Made by a program: the position numbers and the translations under genes
Shown here: positions 1 through 7,684 of the stretch, piece after piece
How positions within the stretch are numbered: the stretch's first letter is position 1
Layout of the letters: each line of letters starts with the position of its first letter
The notes under the pieces: model-generated
What the model saw: only the letters and a program-made list of their open reading frames with translations
What the model was told of the DNA's origin: nothing
The model's database searches: none
Origin: Lachnospiraceae bacterium UBA4317
Lineage (GTDB): Bacteria; Bacillota_A; Clostridia; Lachnospirales; Lachnospiraceae
Length of the DNA stretch: 21,728 bases
Direction of reading: 5' to 3'
Assembly: GCA_002394525.1 (NCBI GenBank)
Contig: DGUF01000038.1
Coordinates: 1-21,728 of the forward strand

Positions 1-83
1 CGGACCGTATCACCGGTCGCGAACTGAGGTACTTCCTTCTTCAGCTGTTCCTTTTCCAGTTCCTTGATGATCTCAAAATTCAT
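1..83 (-). CDS. rplS: Ribosomal protein L19, N-terminal fragment (gene runs off the left edge)
   Basis: Only the first 27 codons are in the window. The protein begins MNFEIIKELEKEQLKKEVPQ and continues to a GDTV motif, which is the typical L19 start (helix followed by the P-x-F-x-x-GDTVRV strand). The ATG at 83-81 is preceded by AAAGGAG at 96-90 with a 6-base spacer, so the start is secure. L19 sits at the 30S-50S interface of the ribosome. In most Firmicutes rplS directly follows trmD. Here it is about 10.7 kb away, separated by the pel locus, and it has its own 288-base upstream region. Identification is confident despite the truncation. Confidence 0.93.
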   Translation of the reverse strand, partial: MNFEIIKELEKEQLKKEVPQFATGDTV

Positions 84-297
84 GATTTTCTCCTTTCCAC
101 GCCGGACGTTCTTGCCCTCTCTTTGGACCTCCGTCCCGTCCGCCCTCCCGGGGGCTTCCGGACCGGGATCCTCTCATCACTGACCGATGATCTTTTTAAT
201 TGTATCTGCCGGGAGCAGCCAGTCCCGGGACAGGTCCTGACCGGAGCCTTTCCCTGACCTCTCCCGTGGCAGAGGAACGTCTTAAGTGAATAGAATC

Positions 298-313
298 ACG
301 GCATAAATGCCGT
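298..313 (-). terminator. Weak terminator-like hairpin after the pel locus
   Basis: A perfect inverted repeat ACGGCA/TGCCGT with a four-base loop lies 59 bases downstream of the stop codon at 372. On the minus strand it is followed by GATTCTATTC, which is only partly U-rich, so termination would be inefficient at best. It may instead be a protein-binding palindrome. Confidence 0.25.
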
Positions 314-331
314 ATTGAAAGCAACATTAGT

Positions 332-360
332 AATCTACCACATCCGTCTGAAATGCGCAA
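332..360 (-). promoter_or_regulatory. Candidate sigma-A promoter for rplS
   Basis: On the minus strand TTGCGC (360-355) and TAGATT (337-332) are separated by exactly 17 bases. Each hexamer matches four of six consensus positions. It lies just downstream of the last gene of the pel locus and points toward rplS, which needs an expression route of its own now that it is separated from trmD. The match is modest and could be chance. Confidence 0.35.
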
Positions 361-371
361 GCAGATTATTT

Positions 372-1808
372 TTACTTTTTTCTCCGGCCCCGGTATCTGT
401 AGACCCTGTGGATCCCCTGCTCATCGGGCTGCACGCCCTTCTGGGCCAGGGTCACATGGTCTTTCCCGTCGGGACTTTTGATCGAGATGGCGGCCGTATA
501 TCCCTTGAGCAGCTTTCTGGAATATTTGACCGAGCCTGTGACCGTCGTGGACTCGCCGGGCATCAGGCCGCTGACGGCCAGGTCCAGGACCTCCTCCCTG
601 ACGCACTGCCCTTCCCTGTCATAGATGTACATGGTGACCGGCCAGTCCCAGTAGAGGGGGGCATGGCCGATGTTGGAGAAGGTAAAGTGCAGGAGCAGGT
701 CGTCGCGGATAAAGTCGACCGTTGTCTGCAGCCGGCTCAGGTAGATACAGTAGCCGACGTCCCGCAGGATCATGCCGGATCCGTTGGTCCCCTGTCTGGA
801 GGCATCCGGGCAGACAGGGCCGATAAAGGAGACATGGGCGCTCCTGAGCTGGCCCAGGGTATCGGAAAGGCTGTCCATCAAAAGATCATCCATGGGAACC
901 TTTTCGGTAAGCCCGCCGCCGACAGGTCCCTTCATCCAGGCGGACAGCTCTTCTTCGCCCCCGGTCTCCGCGATCCCCTCCGCGGCGGCTCCCGCCGCTG
1001 TCTCCTGAGACCGGACCGCAGGCACATCGATCCTGGCGGCGATCCAGCCGGGTACAGTCTTTGCGTCGCCGAGGGCATCCTTCCATTCTCCCGCTCCGGC
1101 GATCTGTCCCGAGACGGAGCTGTTCATGAGCCGGATCCCGCTGTCCGCGGGAAAGGCCTGCTCATACTGGGCCGCATACCTGGCCAGGGTCTCCACCGAG
1201 GGAGCCAGCCCCTCCGCGGAAGGCGCCGTGCTGTCCCAGTCCCCGTTCTGGCCGACCGATCCCATCTCAACATAGGAGATAAAGCTGTCCTTCCGGCACC
1301 AGTCCGCCAGCCTTAGCAGGGCCTCCTCATGGGCCGCGAGAAAGGCCTCGTCCGCGTAATCGGGCGCATAGCCCTTTCCGGAGGCATCCGCGTAGGCCTT
1401 TCCGGTCCCGGTCGCGGCGTAGAGCCATTCCGGGATATCCCTGTGGGCCTGGCTGCCCGGGGAGTCACAGACCAGGCGGAGCACTCCGTGCTTGCCGGCC
1501 CTGCGGTATTTCTCCAGATGATATTTGTCCTCGATCCGGTCAAAGGCAAACGTCCCCTCCTCCGGCTCCAGCTCGGAAAAAGGAAGCTGGATAAAGACCA
1601 GGTTCGTATTCTCACAATCCTCCTCCAGCTCCGCCCGGGGGGCATAGCCAATCAGGGGATTTTCGGGCACGTTCTCCGATGCGTCATAGAGGACGATGTC
1701 ATAGAGCCGGTAGCGTCCCGGCACTATATAAAGAAGAAGGCCGCTGATCAGGACCAGCTGTACAGCGATCATGATATAGGGTAGTTTAATACGAATGAAT
1801 GATTTCAT
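372..1808 (-). CDS. Membrane-anchored DUF4832-type TIM-barrel protein at the end of the pel locus
   Basis: The product is 478 residues from the ATG at 1808, four bases after the pelG stop. An upstream in-frame ATG at 1847 would overlap pelG and put 13 charged residues before the hydrophobic segment, so 1808 is preferred. Residues 8-29 form one N-terminal transmembrane anchor, leaving the rest outside. The body resembles DUF4832/DUF4874 glycosidase-like barrels: NPLIGYAP (50-57), a WxxLEPxxG-like ELEPEEG (79-85), then EMGSVGQNGDW (181-191). In relatives as I recall them this last motif reads G-x-W-G-E-W. Here the Glu is Asp, so hydrolase activity is uncertain. A low-complexity Ala/Glu/Gly insertion lies near residues 265-295. 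The position right after pelG suggests a role in Pel modification, binding or release. That role is inference. Confidence 0.6.
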   Translation of the reverse strand: MKSFIRIKLPYIMIAVQLVLISGLLLYIVPGRYRLYDIVLYDASENVPENPLIGYAPRAELEEDCENTNLVFIQLPFSELEPEEGTFAFDRIEDKYHLEKYRRAGKHGVLRLVCDSPGSQAHRDIPEWLYAATGTGKAYADASGKGYAPDYADEAFLAAHEEALLRLADWCRKDSFISYVEMGSVGQNGDWDSTAPSAEGLAPSVETLARYAAQYEQAFPADSGIRLMNSSVSGQIAGAGEWKDALGDAKTVPGWIAARIDVPAVRSQETAAGAAAEGIAETGGEEELSAWMKGPVGGGLTEKVPMDDLLMDSLSDTLGQLRSAHVSFIGPVCPDASRQGTNGSGMILRDVGYCIYLSRLQTTVDFIRDDLLLHFTFSNIGHAPLYWDWPVTMYIYDREGQCVREEVLDLAVSGLMPGESTTVTGSVKYSRKLLKGYTAAISIKSPDGKDHVTLAQKGVQPDEQGIHRVYRYRGRRKK

Positions 1809-1812
1809 GCTT

Positions 1813-3336
1813 TCATCTGCGCGGTCTGACCGCCCTCCTCTTTCCATCCTGCAGGGGCTGGTACATTTTCCTGTCGGCCAGATTTCTCAGGCGGCTGTCC
1901 AGGCGGGTCAGCTTCTTTTCCAGCCTGAAAAAGAGACCCGCGGGGGCTGCGGCAGCGGCCTGTCTTCCCAGGAGCAGGTAGGGCAGGCGCCTTGTGGCCC
2001 ACTCCAGCCGGACCAGGACAATGACAAAATAGATGATCGCTCCGGCCATAAAGCCGGCCCCGTAGTAGGCCGTGTCGCCATAGGCCGCCTGCCAGATCGT
2101 GAGCACGTTCGCGACAAGCGCGAAAGCGGCCGTGGCCATGACCGACCCGACATAGTCCTCGAAATAGAGGAGGATCAGCATCATGGCATTGGCGATGGCA
2201 TAGAGGCCATAGCCCACACAGAGGGTGCGGAAAATTCCCTTGCCCAGGTCGATCATGCCCAGGGGCAGGATATCCATGATAAAGCCGCCGAAAACGACGA
2301 ACAGAAGCGTGCTGACGATCTGTCTGTATCCGCAGTAGGTGAGCTCCCGGCTCAGCACATCCACCATCCGCTCCTCTGCCGCCTCAATATCACTGATCGA
2401 CCCCCCGTCGTTGAACAGGCTGTAATACTGCCTGTACTCCGGGTAAAACCGGACCTCCACGGAGGTCACAAAGCTGATCGTCGTGATCAGGATGGAGAAG
2501 AAAGCGGTCAGGGACGGGATATCATAGCTCGGCGCCGCGTAGAAGAGCCCCATGATCTTTCTGTGAAAGGGACTGAAATACATGATGACCAGGTGGCCGT
2601 AGAGGCCCAGGTTTACAAACACGCCGGTGAAGGCAAGGGCCCTGCACTTGTCAAACCACTGCAGAAAGGAGAAGGGGCTCCCCTCCCCGTGCGGAAAATA
2701 GCCCAGCATCAGGACGAAGTACCAGATCCCCATCACGCCATAGGCCAGAATCACACAGAACATCAGGCTCAGGACCGTGCCCCGGCGCAGGACCGCCAGG
2801 ACCAGGGCCAGCAGAAAGCCAGTCAGCATGGAGGCCGCAAAGCCCAGGGCGATGGACCGGTAGTCCTTGAGGGCGGAGAGATAATTCATCTGGGTCCAGA
2901 CCACGATCATGGTCATGGCGAACCACATGGAGACGACCCTGTAGACAAAGGGGACCCCGGAGAAGGCGAGCACGATGCCGTAGCCGACAAAACACATGGT
3001 CAGCATGATGGCGAGCGCCCCGTAAAAGGAGGGCATGACCCTCTCCCGCTTTCCCTCGTAGAGCATATCCGATATATACCGGGTCAGGATCATGTTAAAG
3101 AAGCTGGAGACAAACAGAGAGACCAGCAGGCTGTAGGTCAGCATGCAGTTCATGATCTCCCGCTCATTCTGCGGCATGCCCGCGACCTGGGAGACAAAAG
3201 AGATCCCCAGCAGCAGGCAGACACCCATGACCATGGGGCCGATCGCGACCGCCCCCGCGTAGGCATAGGCCCGACAGAGGTTCAGCATACCCTTTTTCTG
3301 AAAAAGCCTGTTCAGGCTGAATCCGATCCCTGCCAT
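1813..3336 (-). CDS. pelG: PelG, Pel polysaccharide transporter of the Wzx/MATE-like family
   Basis: A 507-residue polytopic membrane protein with about twelve hydrophobic segments. Its opening, MAGIGFSLNRLFQKKG followed by a Tyr/Ala/Gly-rich first helix ending near GPMVMG, is characteristic of PelG. PelG is the inner-membrane component that, with PelD, PelE and PelF, synthesises and exports Pel, and it belongs to the MOP flippase superfamily. The ATG at 3336 has AGGAGG about 11 bases upstream. It follows pelF by 73 bases containing a small hairpin, and precedes the DUF4832-type gene by four bases. The C-terminal tail is basic (residues about 470-507). The length matches Gram-positive PelG proteins. 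Confidence 0.9.
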   Translation of the reverse strand: MAGIGFSLNRLFQKKGMLNLCRAYAYAGAVAIGPMVMGVCLLLGISFVSQVAGMPQNEREIMNCMLTYSLLVSLFVSSFFNMILTRYISDMLYEGKRERVMPSFYGALAIMLTMCFVGYGIVLAFSGVPFVYRVVSMWFAMTMIVVWTQMNYLSALKDYRSIALGFAASMLTGFLLALVLAVLRRGTVLSLMFCVILAYGVMGIWYFVLMLGYFPHGEGSPFSFLQWFDKCRALAFTGVFVNLGLYGHLVIMYFSPFHRKIMGLFYAAPSYDIPSLTAFFSILITTISFVTSVEVRFYPEYRQYYSLFNDGGSISDIEAAEERMVDVLSRELTYCGYRQIVSTLLFVVFGGFIMDILPLGMIDLGKGIFRTLCVGYGLYAIANAMMLILLYFEDYVGSVMATAAFALVANVLTIWQAAYGDTAYYGAGFMAGAIIYFVIVLVRLEWATRRLPYLLLGRQAAAAAPAGLFFRLEKKLTRLDSRLRNLADRKMYQPLQDGKRRAVRPRR

Positions 3337-3384
3337 CTGAATGCAATCCTCCTGTTCAACAACCCTTTACTGTAATCCGGTTTT

Positions 3385-3405
3385 CCGCAGCTGTACACCC
3401 TGCGG
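3385..3405 (-). promoter_or_regulatory. Hairpin in the pelF-pelG gap
   Basis: CCGCAG and CTGCGG (3385-3390 and 3400-3405) form a perfect six-base-pair stem with a nine-base loop. On the minus strand it lies just after the pelF stop and about 50 bases before the pelG start codon. It is followed by AAAACC, not by a U-run, so it is not an intrinsic terminator. It could protect or process the polycistronic mRNA, but it is short enough to be chance. Confidence 0.3.
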
Positions 3406-3409
3406 ACCG

Positions 3410-4822
3410 TCAATTTTGCCACCTCCGGAAGACCTCATCATAGGTCTCCAGATAATGTCTGATCATATCCTCGTGCCGGTAATAGGTCCCGGCTCTCTCT
3501 CTGGCGATCTGCCCCATCTGGATCCGCCTGGCGCTGTTGCGGCACATATCCTCCATGGCCCGCGCCAGGGCGTGGGGCTGCATAGGGGGCACGCAGTAGC
3601 CGGCCTGGCCCAGCCGGTCCTCCCCGTCGCCGTAGATCAGCTCCTTGCAGCAGCCGACATCCGTCGTCACACAGGGCCGGCCCGCGGCAAAGGACTCCAG
3701 GACCGAGAGGGGCTGTCCCTCCGAGATACTGGACAGGACCGTGAAATCGAAATCCCCCATGTGGTCGAGGACATTGATGGTGCCCATAAAGATGGCGCCG
3801 CGGATCCCCAGCTGCCTGACCAGGTTTCGGCACTCCAGGGCATATTCCGGATCATCCTCCGGCCCGGCGATATAGAGCTCCACGCCGGGGATGTGCTGCT
3901 CCACCTCCGCGAAGGCATAGAGCATGGTCTTGACGTCCTTGATGGGGGCGATCCTCAGGATGGCCCCGATATGGATGGATCCCCCGGGCTCTTTGACCGG
4001 GATGGCCGCAAAGCGGTCGTAATGGATGCCGTTGGCCACTGCCCTGCACCTGGCCGGATCCGCCCCGATCTCGGCCTGGGTCCGGCTGGCCCGCTCGAAG
4101 AGGCTCGTGACCATCTGTGCCCCGTCATAGGCGGCGCTGGAGAGCATGTAAAAGAAGCGGATCCAGAGGTCCTTGAAGTCCGGCAGGACCCAGCCCGCCC
4201 GGATGATCTCCTCCTCGCGCTCCCTCGTGTAGATCCCGTGCTCCGTCAGAAGGAAGGGGACCTGATACCTCCATCCCCCCAGCCTGGCCAGGACCCCGGC
4301 ATACCCCGTCGCGATCGTGTGGTAGACATCCGCGGCAGGGACATCCGCGCAGAGGATCCGCAAAAGGGGCAGCAGCATGGACCGGACCGTGTGGAAATAG
4401 TCCGAAAACGCCGTATAGGGATATTTTTCCCTGCAGATATCCGCCAGGATATCCAGGAAATACTCACTGGCCAGAAAATCCACGGGAGAGACCTTCTTTT
4501 CCTGAAAGATATGAAAGAGAACCTCCCAGTCGGGCCGGCCGCACTCGATCAGGTCCCGCAGGGCCCTCAGCTCCACATTCTCGAATTTGAGGCTTTTGCC
4601 GCCGGTCCTGCGCTCCTCCCCTCCGGTCAGGGAGATCTCCCGCACCTCCACGACATTATCGGGGAGCTCATAGCGGAATTTCCCGTTCTGGGAGGGATCC
4701 GCATTGATCGCCCAGACGACAAACTCATGCTGGGGCATTGCCTGTATATACTGATGCATCCAGGACGACACACCGCCGGTCACATAGGGGTAGCAACCTT
4801 CCAGGATCACACAAATTCTCAT
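3410..4822 (-). CDS. pelF: PelF, GT4 glycosyltransferase that polymerises Pel
   Basis: The protein has 470 residues from the ATG at 4822, preceded by AAAGG. Upstream in-frame sequence overlaps the previous gene and lacks family similarity. It starts MRICVILEGCYPYVTGGVSS, a hallmark PelF opening with the Gly-Gly nucleotide-sugar loop. LLTEHGIYTRER (191-202) is diagnostic for PelF among GT4 enzymes. The C-terminal Rossmann half shows NGIH (264-267), RIAPIKD (290-296) and the E-x7-E motif SEGQPLSVLE (E368, E376), the expected retaining GT-B signature. PelF is cytosolic and uses a UDP-sugar (UDP-GalNAc/GlcNAc in known Pel systems). It is assembled at the membrane through PelD, PelE and PelG. The gap to the upstream deacetylase gene is 25 bases. 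Confidence 0.93.
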   Translation of the reverse strand: MRICVILEGCYPYVTGGVSSWMHQYIQAMPQHEFVVWAINADPSQNGKFRYELPDNVVEVREISLTGGEERRTGGKSLKFENVELRALRDLIECGRPDWEVLFHIFQEKKVSPVDFLASEYFLDILADICREKYPYTAFSDYFHTVRSMLLPLLRILCADVPAADVYHTIATGYAGVLARLGGWRYQVPFLLTEHGIYTREREEEIIRAGWVLPDFKDLWIRFFYMLSSAAYDGAQMVTSLFERASRTQAEIGADPARCRAVANGIHYDRFAAIPVKEPGGSIHIGAILRIAPIKDVKTMLYAFAEVEQHIPGVELYIAGPEDDPEYALECRNLVRQLGIRGAIFMGTINVLDHMGDFDFTVLSSISEGQPLSVLESFAAGRPCVTTDVGCCKELIYGDGEDRLGQAGYCVPPMQPHALARAMEDMCRNSARRIQMGQIARERAGTYYRHEDMIRHYLETYDEVFRRWQN

Positions 4823-4847
4823 AACTGCCTTTCTATGATAAGGATCA

Positions 4848-6674
4848 TCATCTGTTGATCTCGATCTCCAGATCCGGGAGGACCGCCTTGACCAGGTAGA
4901 GACCATCGGCGGCCTCACTGATCGAGCCTCCCGTCACACGGCCGGGCCTGCCGTCATTGATCCTGAGGTAGAACCAGGCCTCGTCGCAGAATCCGCCCAG
5001 TTCGAGCCGGATGCCCCTGTCCGTCTTCTCACGGCGGATCTCCAGCGCGTCGTAGCGCTGGACCGCGCCCGTCAGCTCACTTCCGGTCAGGTTCCGCAAC
5101 TGGGGCAGGGCATTGTGCAGCCATTCCACATAGTCCGTAAGCCTGCGGAAGAGTTCCGTCCATCCGAGGGCGGCGCCCCTGTCCGTGTCCAGACAGTCGT
5201 CGGGATGCTGGAAATGGGTGTTGACACAGTGGAAATACAGCTCGCTCATGGCCGCGGCCCGCATGTAGTCATCGAGCACGTAGCCGGAGATGATGCGGGG
5301 GGTCTGGACCATGCCGTCCTCCGTCACGGTGAAGTCCTGGCTGTAGGAGACATCGTTGTCGTCCGGCAGATAGAGGCTGGCGATCGCGCGGATCTCGGGA
5401 AAATCCTCCGCCAGGAGCTTTCTGCCCTCCTCGGAGATGATATTGGAGGGCGGGACATAGGTCTCAAACACTTCGTTGGGGAAGAGGTCGTGGCAGAAGT
5501 CACTGAGCTCCGTCAGGGAATCCCGCATGGCATCGACGCTCTCCCACTGGCGGTAGGAATCGTACTGGCCTATATAATCGAAGCTCTCCGGGACCAGCGG
5601 CATGTGGTTATAGCCGTGAAAGCCCAGCTCCCCGCCCTCCCGCAGGAGCATATTGCCGAAATACTGGAAGCGGGTGATGTCCTTGTTGCGGGGAAAGACC
5701 CCGCTGACCTGGGCGGAGTAGTCCTCGATCACCAGGCCCGTATAGCGGATATTGTATTTTTTGGAGAGATTATAGACATCCTTCCACCAGTGATGGGTGT
5801 AGAAATCCTTGATGTCCATCCCGAATTCGTGCTGGATAAACTGGCTGTCGCCCTCGGGGACCGGAGACGGAAAATCATCGATATAGAAGGTGGAGCCGTT
5901 GATGACCGGCCAGACGCAGGTCTCCTCCAGGAGGGAAAAGGCGGCGCAGTGGAAGCCCCGGTAGGCCTTTTCCAGGAAGCTGAGATTGTCAAAGACGATC
6001 CTTCCCTTTCCGAAGGCCCGTCTCCAGATCAGGGGCGTCTCAGAACTCCCCTTTGCCTGGACAAAGACCTCACAGCTGTCGTCCAGTGTGACATCCAGGG
6101 AAGACCGGTAGGGATCGACGATGGAAAGATCTCTCTGATATCCAGGCATAAAGGAGGAGGTAAAATGCAGTCCCTCCACCTTGGCCAGGGCGTTTTCGAC
6201 TGCCGTGATCCCGACCTTGTCCGCGATGGACAAAAAGGTAGCTTCATTGTAGGGCGGGTATAAAAAGAGCAGGGAATGCCCCTTGTAGACCCAGTCCAGG
6301 AGTTTGGTCAGATTTGTCCCCAGGGTCCCCAGGTCCGTCACCGAGAGGACGACAGTCTCCATGCCCTGAAGATCGTCCTCCGTGAATTCCTTCGATTCCT
6401 TTTCCGCAAAGGGAATCCTCATCTGAGAAAAGATCGCCCCCATCTCCTCCCGGCCGTTTCTGCCGTTGTCATCCCTCTCCCAGATCAGGAGCGTCTCCGC
6501 CTCCTCAGGCTTGACGGTTCCGCGGAAATCCTTCTTTTCCAGGATCGTCACGGCACTCTTTCTGACATTGTAGAGGACATTGCGTCCGACAGACAGCACG
6601 ACGGCAAAGAGCAGGACATAGATGACCAGTATTTCAAGCAGCTGCAAAAAGCGCGGTTTTCTTTTACGTTTCAT
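4848..6674 (-). CDS. pelA(DA): Membrane-anchored Pel deacetylase (PelA deacetylase half, DUF2194/CE4-like)
   Basis: The product is 608 residues from the ATG at 6674. A TTG four codons upstream is possible but has no ribosome binding site. One transmembrane segment (about residues 10-30) anchors it with the bulk outside. Residues about 55-250 look like the amidotransferase-like N-terminal domain of DUF2194 proteins. The CE4-type deacetylase fold follows: FYIDDFPSPVP carries the Asp pair D266-D267, and GFHGYNH carries metal ligands H353 and H357 (the H-x3-H motif). Further conserved-looking segments are YVPPSN and HCVNTHFQHPDD. A small beta-rich domain ends the protein. In P. aeruginosa PelA, hydrolase and deacetylase are one chain. 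Here the hydrolase is a separate gene, as in Gram-positive pel operons. It should remove acetyl groups from the nascent polymer. Confidence 0.88.
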   Translation of the reverse strand: MKRKRKPRFLQLLEILVIYVLLFAVVLSVGRNVLYNVRKSAVTILEKKDFRGTVKPEEAETLLIWERDDNGRNGREEMGAIFSQMRIPFAEKESKEFTEDDLQGMETVVLSVTDLGTLGTNLTKLLDWVYKGHSLLFLYPPYNEATFLSIADKVGITAVENALAKVEGLHFTSSFMPGYQRDLSIVDPYRSSLDVTLDDSCEVFVQAKGSSETPLIWRRAFGKGRIVFDNLSFLEKAYRGFHCAAFSLLEETCVWPVINGSTFYIDDFPSPVPEGDSQFIQHEFGMDIKDFYTHHWWKDVYNLSKKYNIRYTGLVIEDYSAQVSGVFPRNKDITRFQYFGNMLLREGGELGFHGYNHMPLVPESFDYIGQYDSYRQWESVDAMRDSLTELSDFCHDLFPNEVFETYVPPSNIISEEGRKLLAEDFPEIRAIASLYLPDDNDVSYSQDFTVTEDGMVQTPRIISGYVLDDYMRAAAMSELYFHCVNTHFQHPDDCLDTDRGAALGWTELFRRLTDYVEWLHNALPQLRNLTGSELTGAVQRYDALEIRREKTDRGIRLELGGFCDEAWFYLRINDGRPGRVTGGSISEAADGLYLVKAVLPDLEIEINR

Positions 6675-6712
6675 AAAAGACCCCAAATCGTAATCATAAT
6701 TTCAGCGGATGC

Positions 6713-7684
6713 TCACACACCCCCGGAAGAGGTAGACCAGAAGGCCAGCTCCTCCCTTGCGCCGGGGGACAGGTAGATCCCCTTTTCCTTGATCTCGCGG
6801 ATGATCCCCGCGATCCCGGGGCCGTCTCCGGCGATCGCCCGGGCCCGGATCTTGATGAGGAAGCCCTCTTCGCCGGTCCGGCTCTGTCCGATCAGCTGAT
6901 CGGCCGCCGCCTCCGCCCCCGCGCAGTCCTTCTGCTGCAGGCAGACATGGGCCAGTCTGGTCAGGATGGAGGGGATCTCCATCCTGAATCCCGGATTTTC
7001 CGGTCCTTCCGTCCCCGTGTCAGCGGGTGCGGAGGGCATCCCGGCATTTTTCTGCCAGCTCAGCACATTCAGGAGCTGTTCCAGCATGCGCCTGCAATGC
7101 GCAAGAAGCTCCGTCCTCTCGGAATTTTCGGGTATTCCGCTCCTTAGATACTCCTCATCGAGATCCGCAAAGGCCAGCAGGATCCCCGGGTCAGAGGGGC
7201 GGGCGGCCAGCTTTTCCTCCATGGAGGAGATCCGCTGGGCATAGTGGCTGCGCATCTCGACGAGGGCTGTCACCGCATAGTGGACGACTTCCGTGTCATC
7301 ATTGACACCGGCTGTCCGCAGGGGCCTGACAAACTCCTCCGGCCCGGAGTGCAGGACCGACAGGAGCAGCCTTCTGCGCTGCTGCGGGCTCCCGCTCACC
7401 AGGACGTCCTCGATCGGGAGGACATCCTCCACGCCGCCCTTTTCCATGCGGATGTTTCTGTAGACCTCATCCGTGATCCCGAATCTGCTGCTTTCCGCCT
7501 CCCGGTCAGCTTTTTCCCCGCCCAGATAGTGGATCTCCCAGGCGGCGGCAAAGACGGGTCCCCACAGGGGGAGCAGCAGGGCCACCGGCAGCAGGGAAGG
7601 AGGAAAATGCATCCTGCCCCGCCTCCACAGGGCCGCGGTCACGACAGCGGCCAGCAGATGTAAGCATAGAATAAAGATTGTCAT
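6713..7684 (-). CDS. pelE: PelE-like membrane protein with helical-repeat cytosolic domain
   Basis: The product is 323 residues from the ATG at 7684. The start codon overlaps the pelD stop in an ATGA arrangement, indicating translational coupling. Two hydrophobic segments (about 2-20 and 29-49) are followed by a mostly helical soluble region. The stretch LPIEDVLVSGSPQQRRRLLL to TEVVHYAVTALVEMRSHY looks like a HEAT/TPR-type repeat, and a second TPR-like part begins near LTRLAHVCLQQKDCAGAEAA. This matches PelE, a two-helix membrane protein with TPRs that bridges PelD, PelF and PelG in the synthase complex. Sequence identity within the family is low, so the call rests on topology plus position between pelD and the deacetylase gene. 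Confidence 0.78.
   Translation of the reverse strand: MTIFILCLHLLAAVVTAALWRRGRMHFPPSLLPVALLLPLWGPVFAAAWEIHYLGGEKADREAESSRFGITDEVYRNIRMEKGGVEDVLPIEDVLVSGSPQQRRRLLLSVLHSGPEEFVRPLRTAGVNDDTEVVHYAVTALVEMRSHYAQRISSMEEKLAARPSDPGILLAFADLDEEYLRSGIPENSERTELLAHCRRMLEQLLNVLSWQKNAGMPSAPADTGTEGPENPGFRMEIPSILTRLAHVCLQQKDCAGAEAAADQLIGQSRTGEEGFLIKIRARAIAGDGPGIAGIIREIKEKGIYLSPGAREELAFWSTSSGGV

Larger units (their letters stand above)
84..371 (-). other. Intergenic leader of rplS
   Basis: This 288-base stretch holds no gene that I can support. It lies between the DUF4832-type gene and rplS. It contains a candidate promoter (332-360), a perfect short hairpin ACGGCATAAATGCCGT (298-313), a perfect 10-base palindrome GTCCCGGGAC (222-231), and a GC-rich stem TCCCGG/CCGGGA (146-151 with 163-168) close to the rplS start. 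If transcription starts at the candidate promoter, the leader is about 240 nucleotides. That is long enough for autoregulatory structure, as known for several ribosomal protein mRNAs in Firmicutes. I cannot match it to a named leader family by eye. Confidence 0.45.

Noticed and set aside
1809..1847. Earlier start of the DUF4832-type gene at 1847
   Set aside because: It would overlap pelG and put an Arg/Asp-rich stretch ahead of the anchor helix, with no properly spaced ribosome binding site.
1795..3375. A 526-codon plus-strand open frame opposite pelG, and similar long frames opposite pelF and smc
   Set aside because: They mirror real genes on the minus strand, show His/Gln/Asp-rich nonsense composition and have no ribosome binding site or domain.
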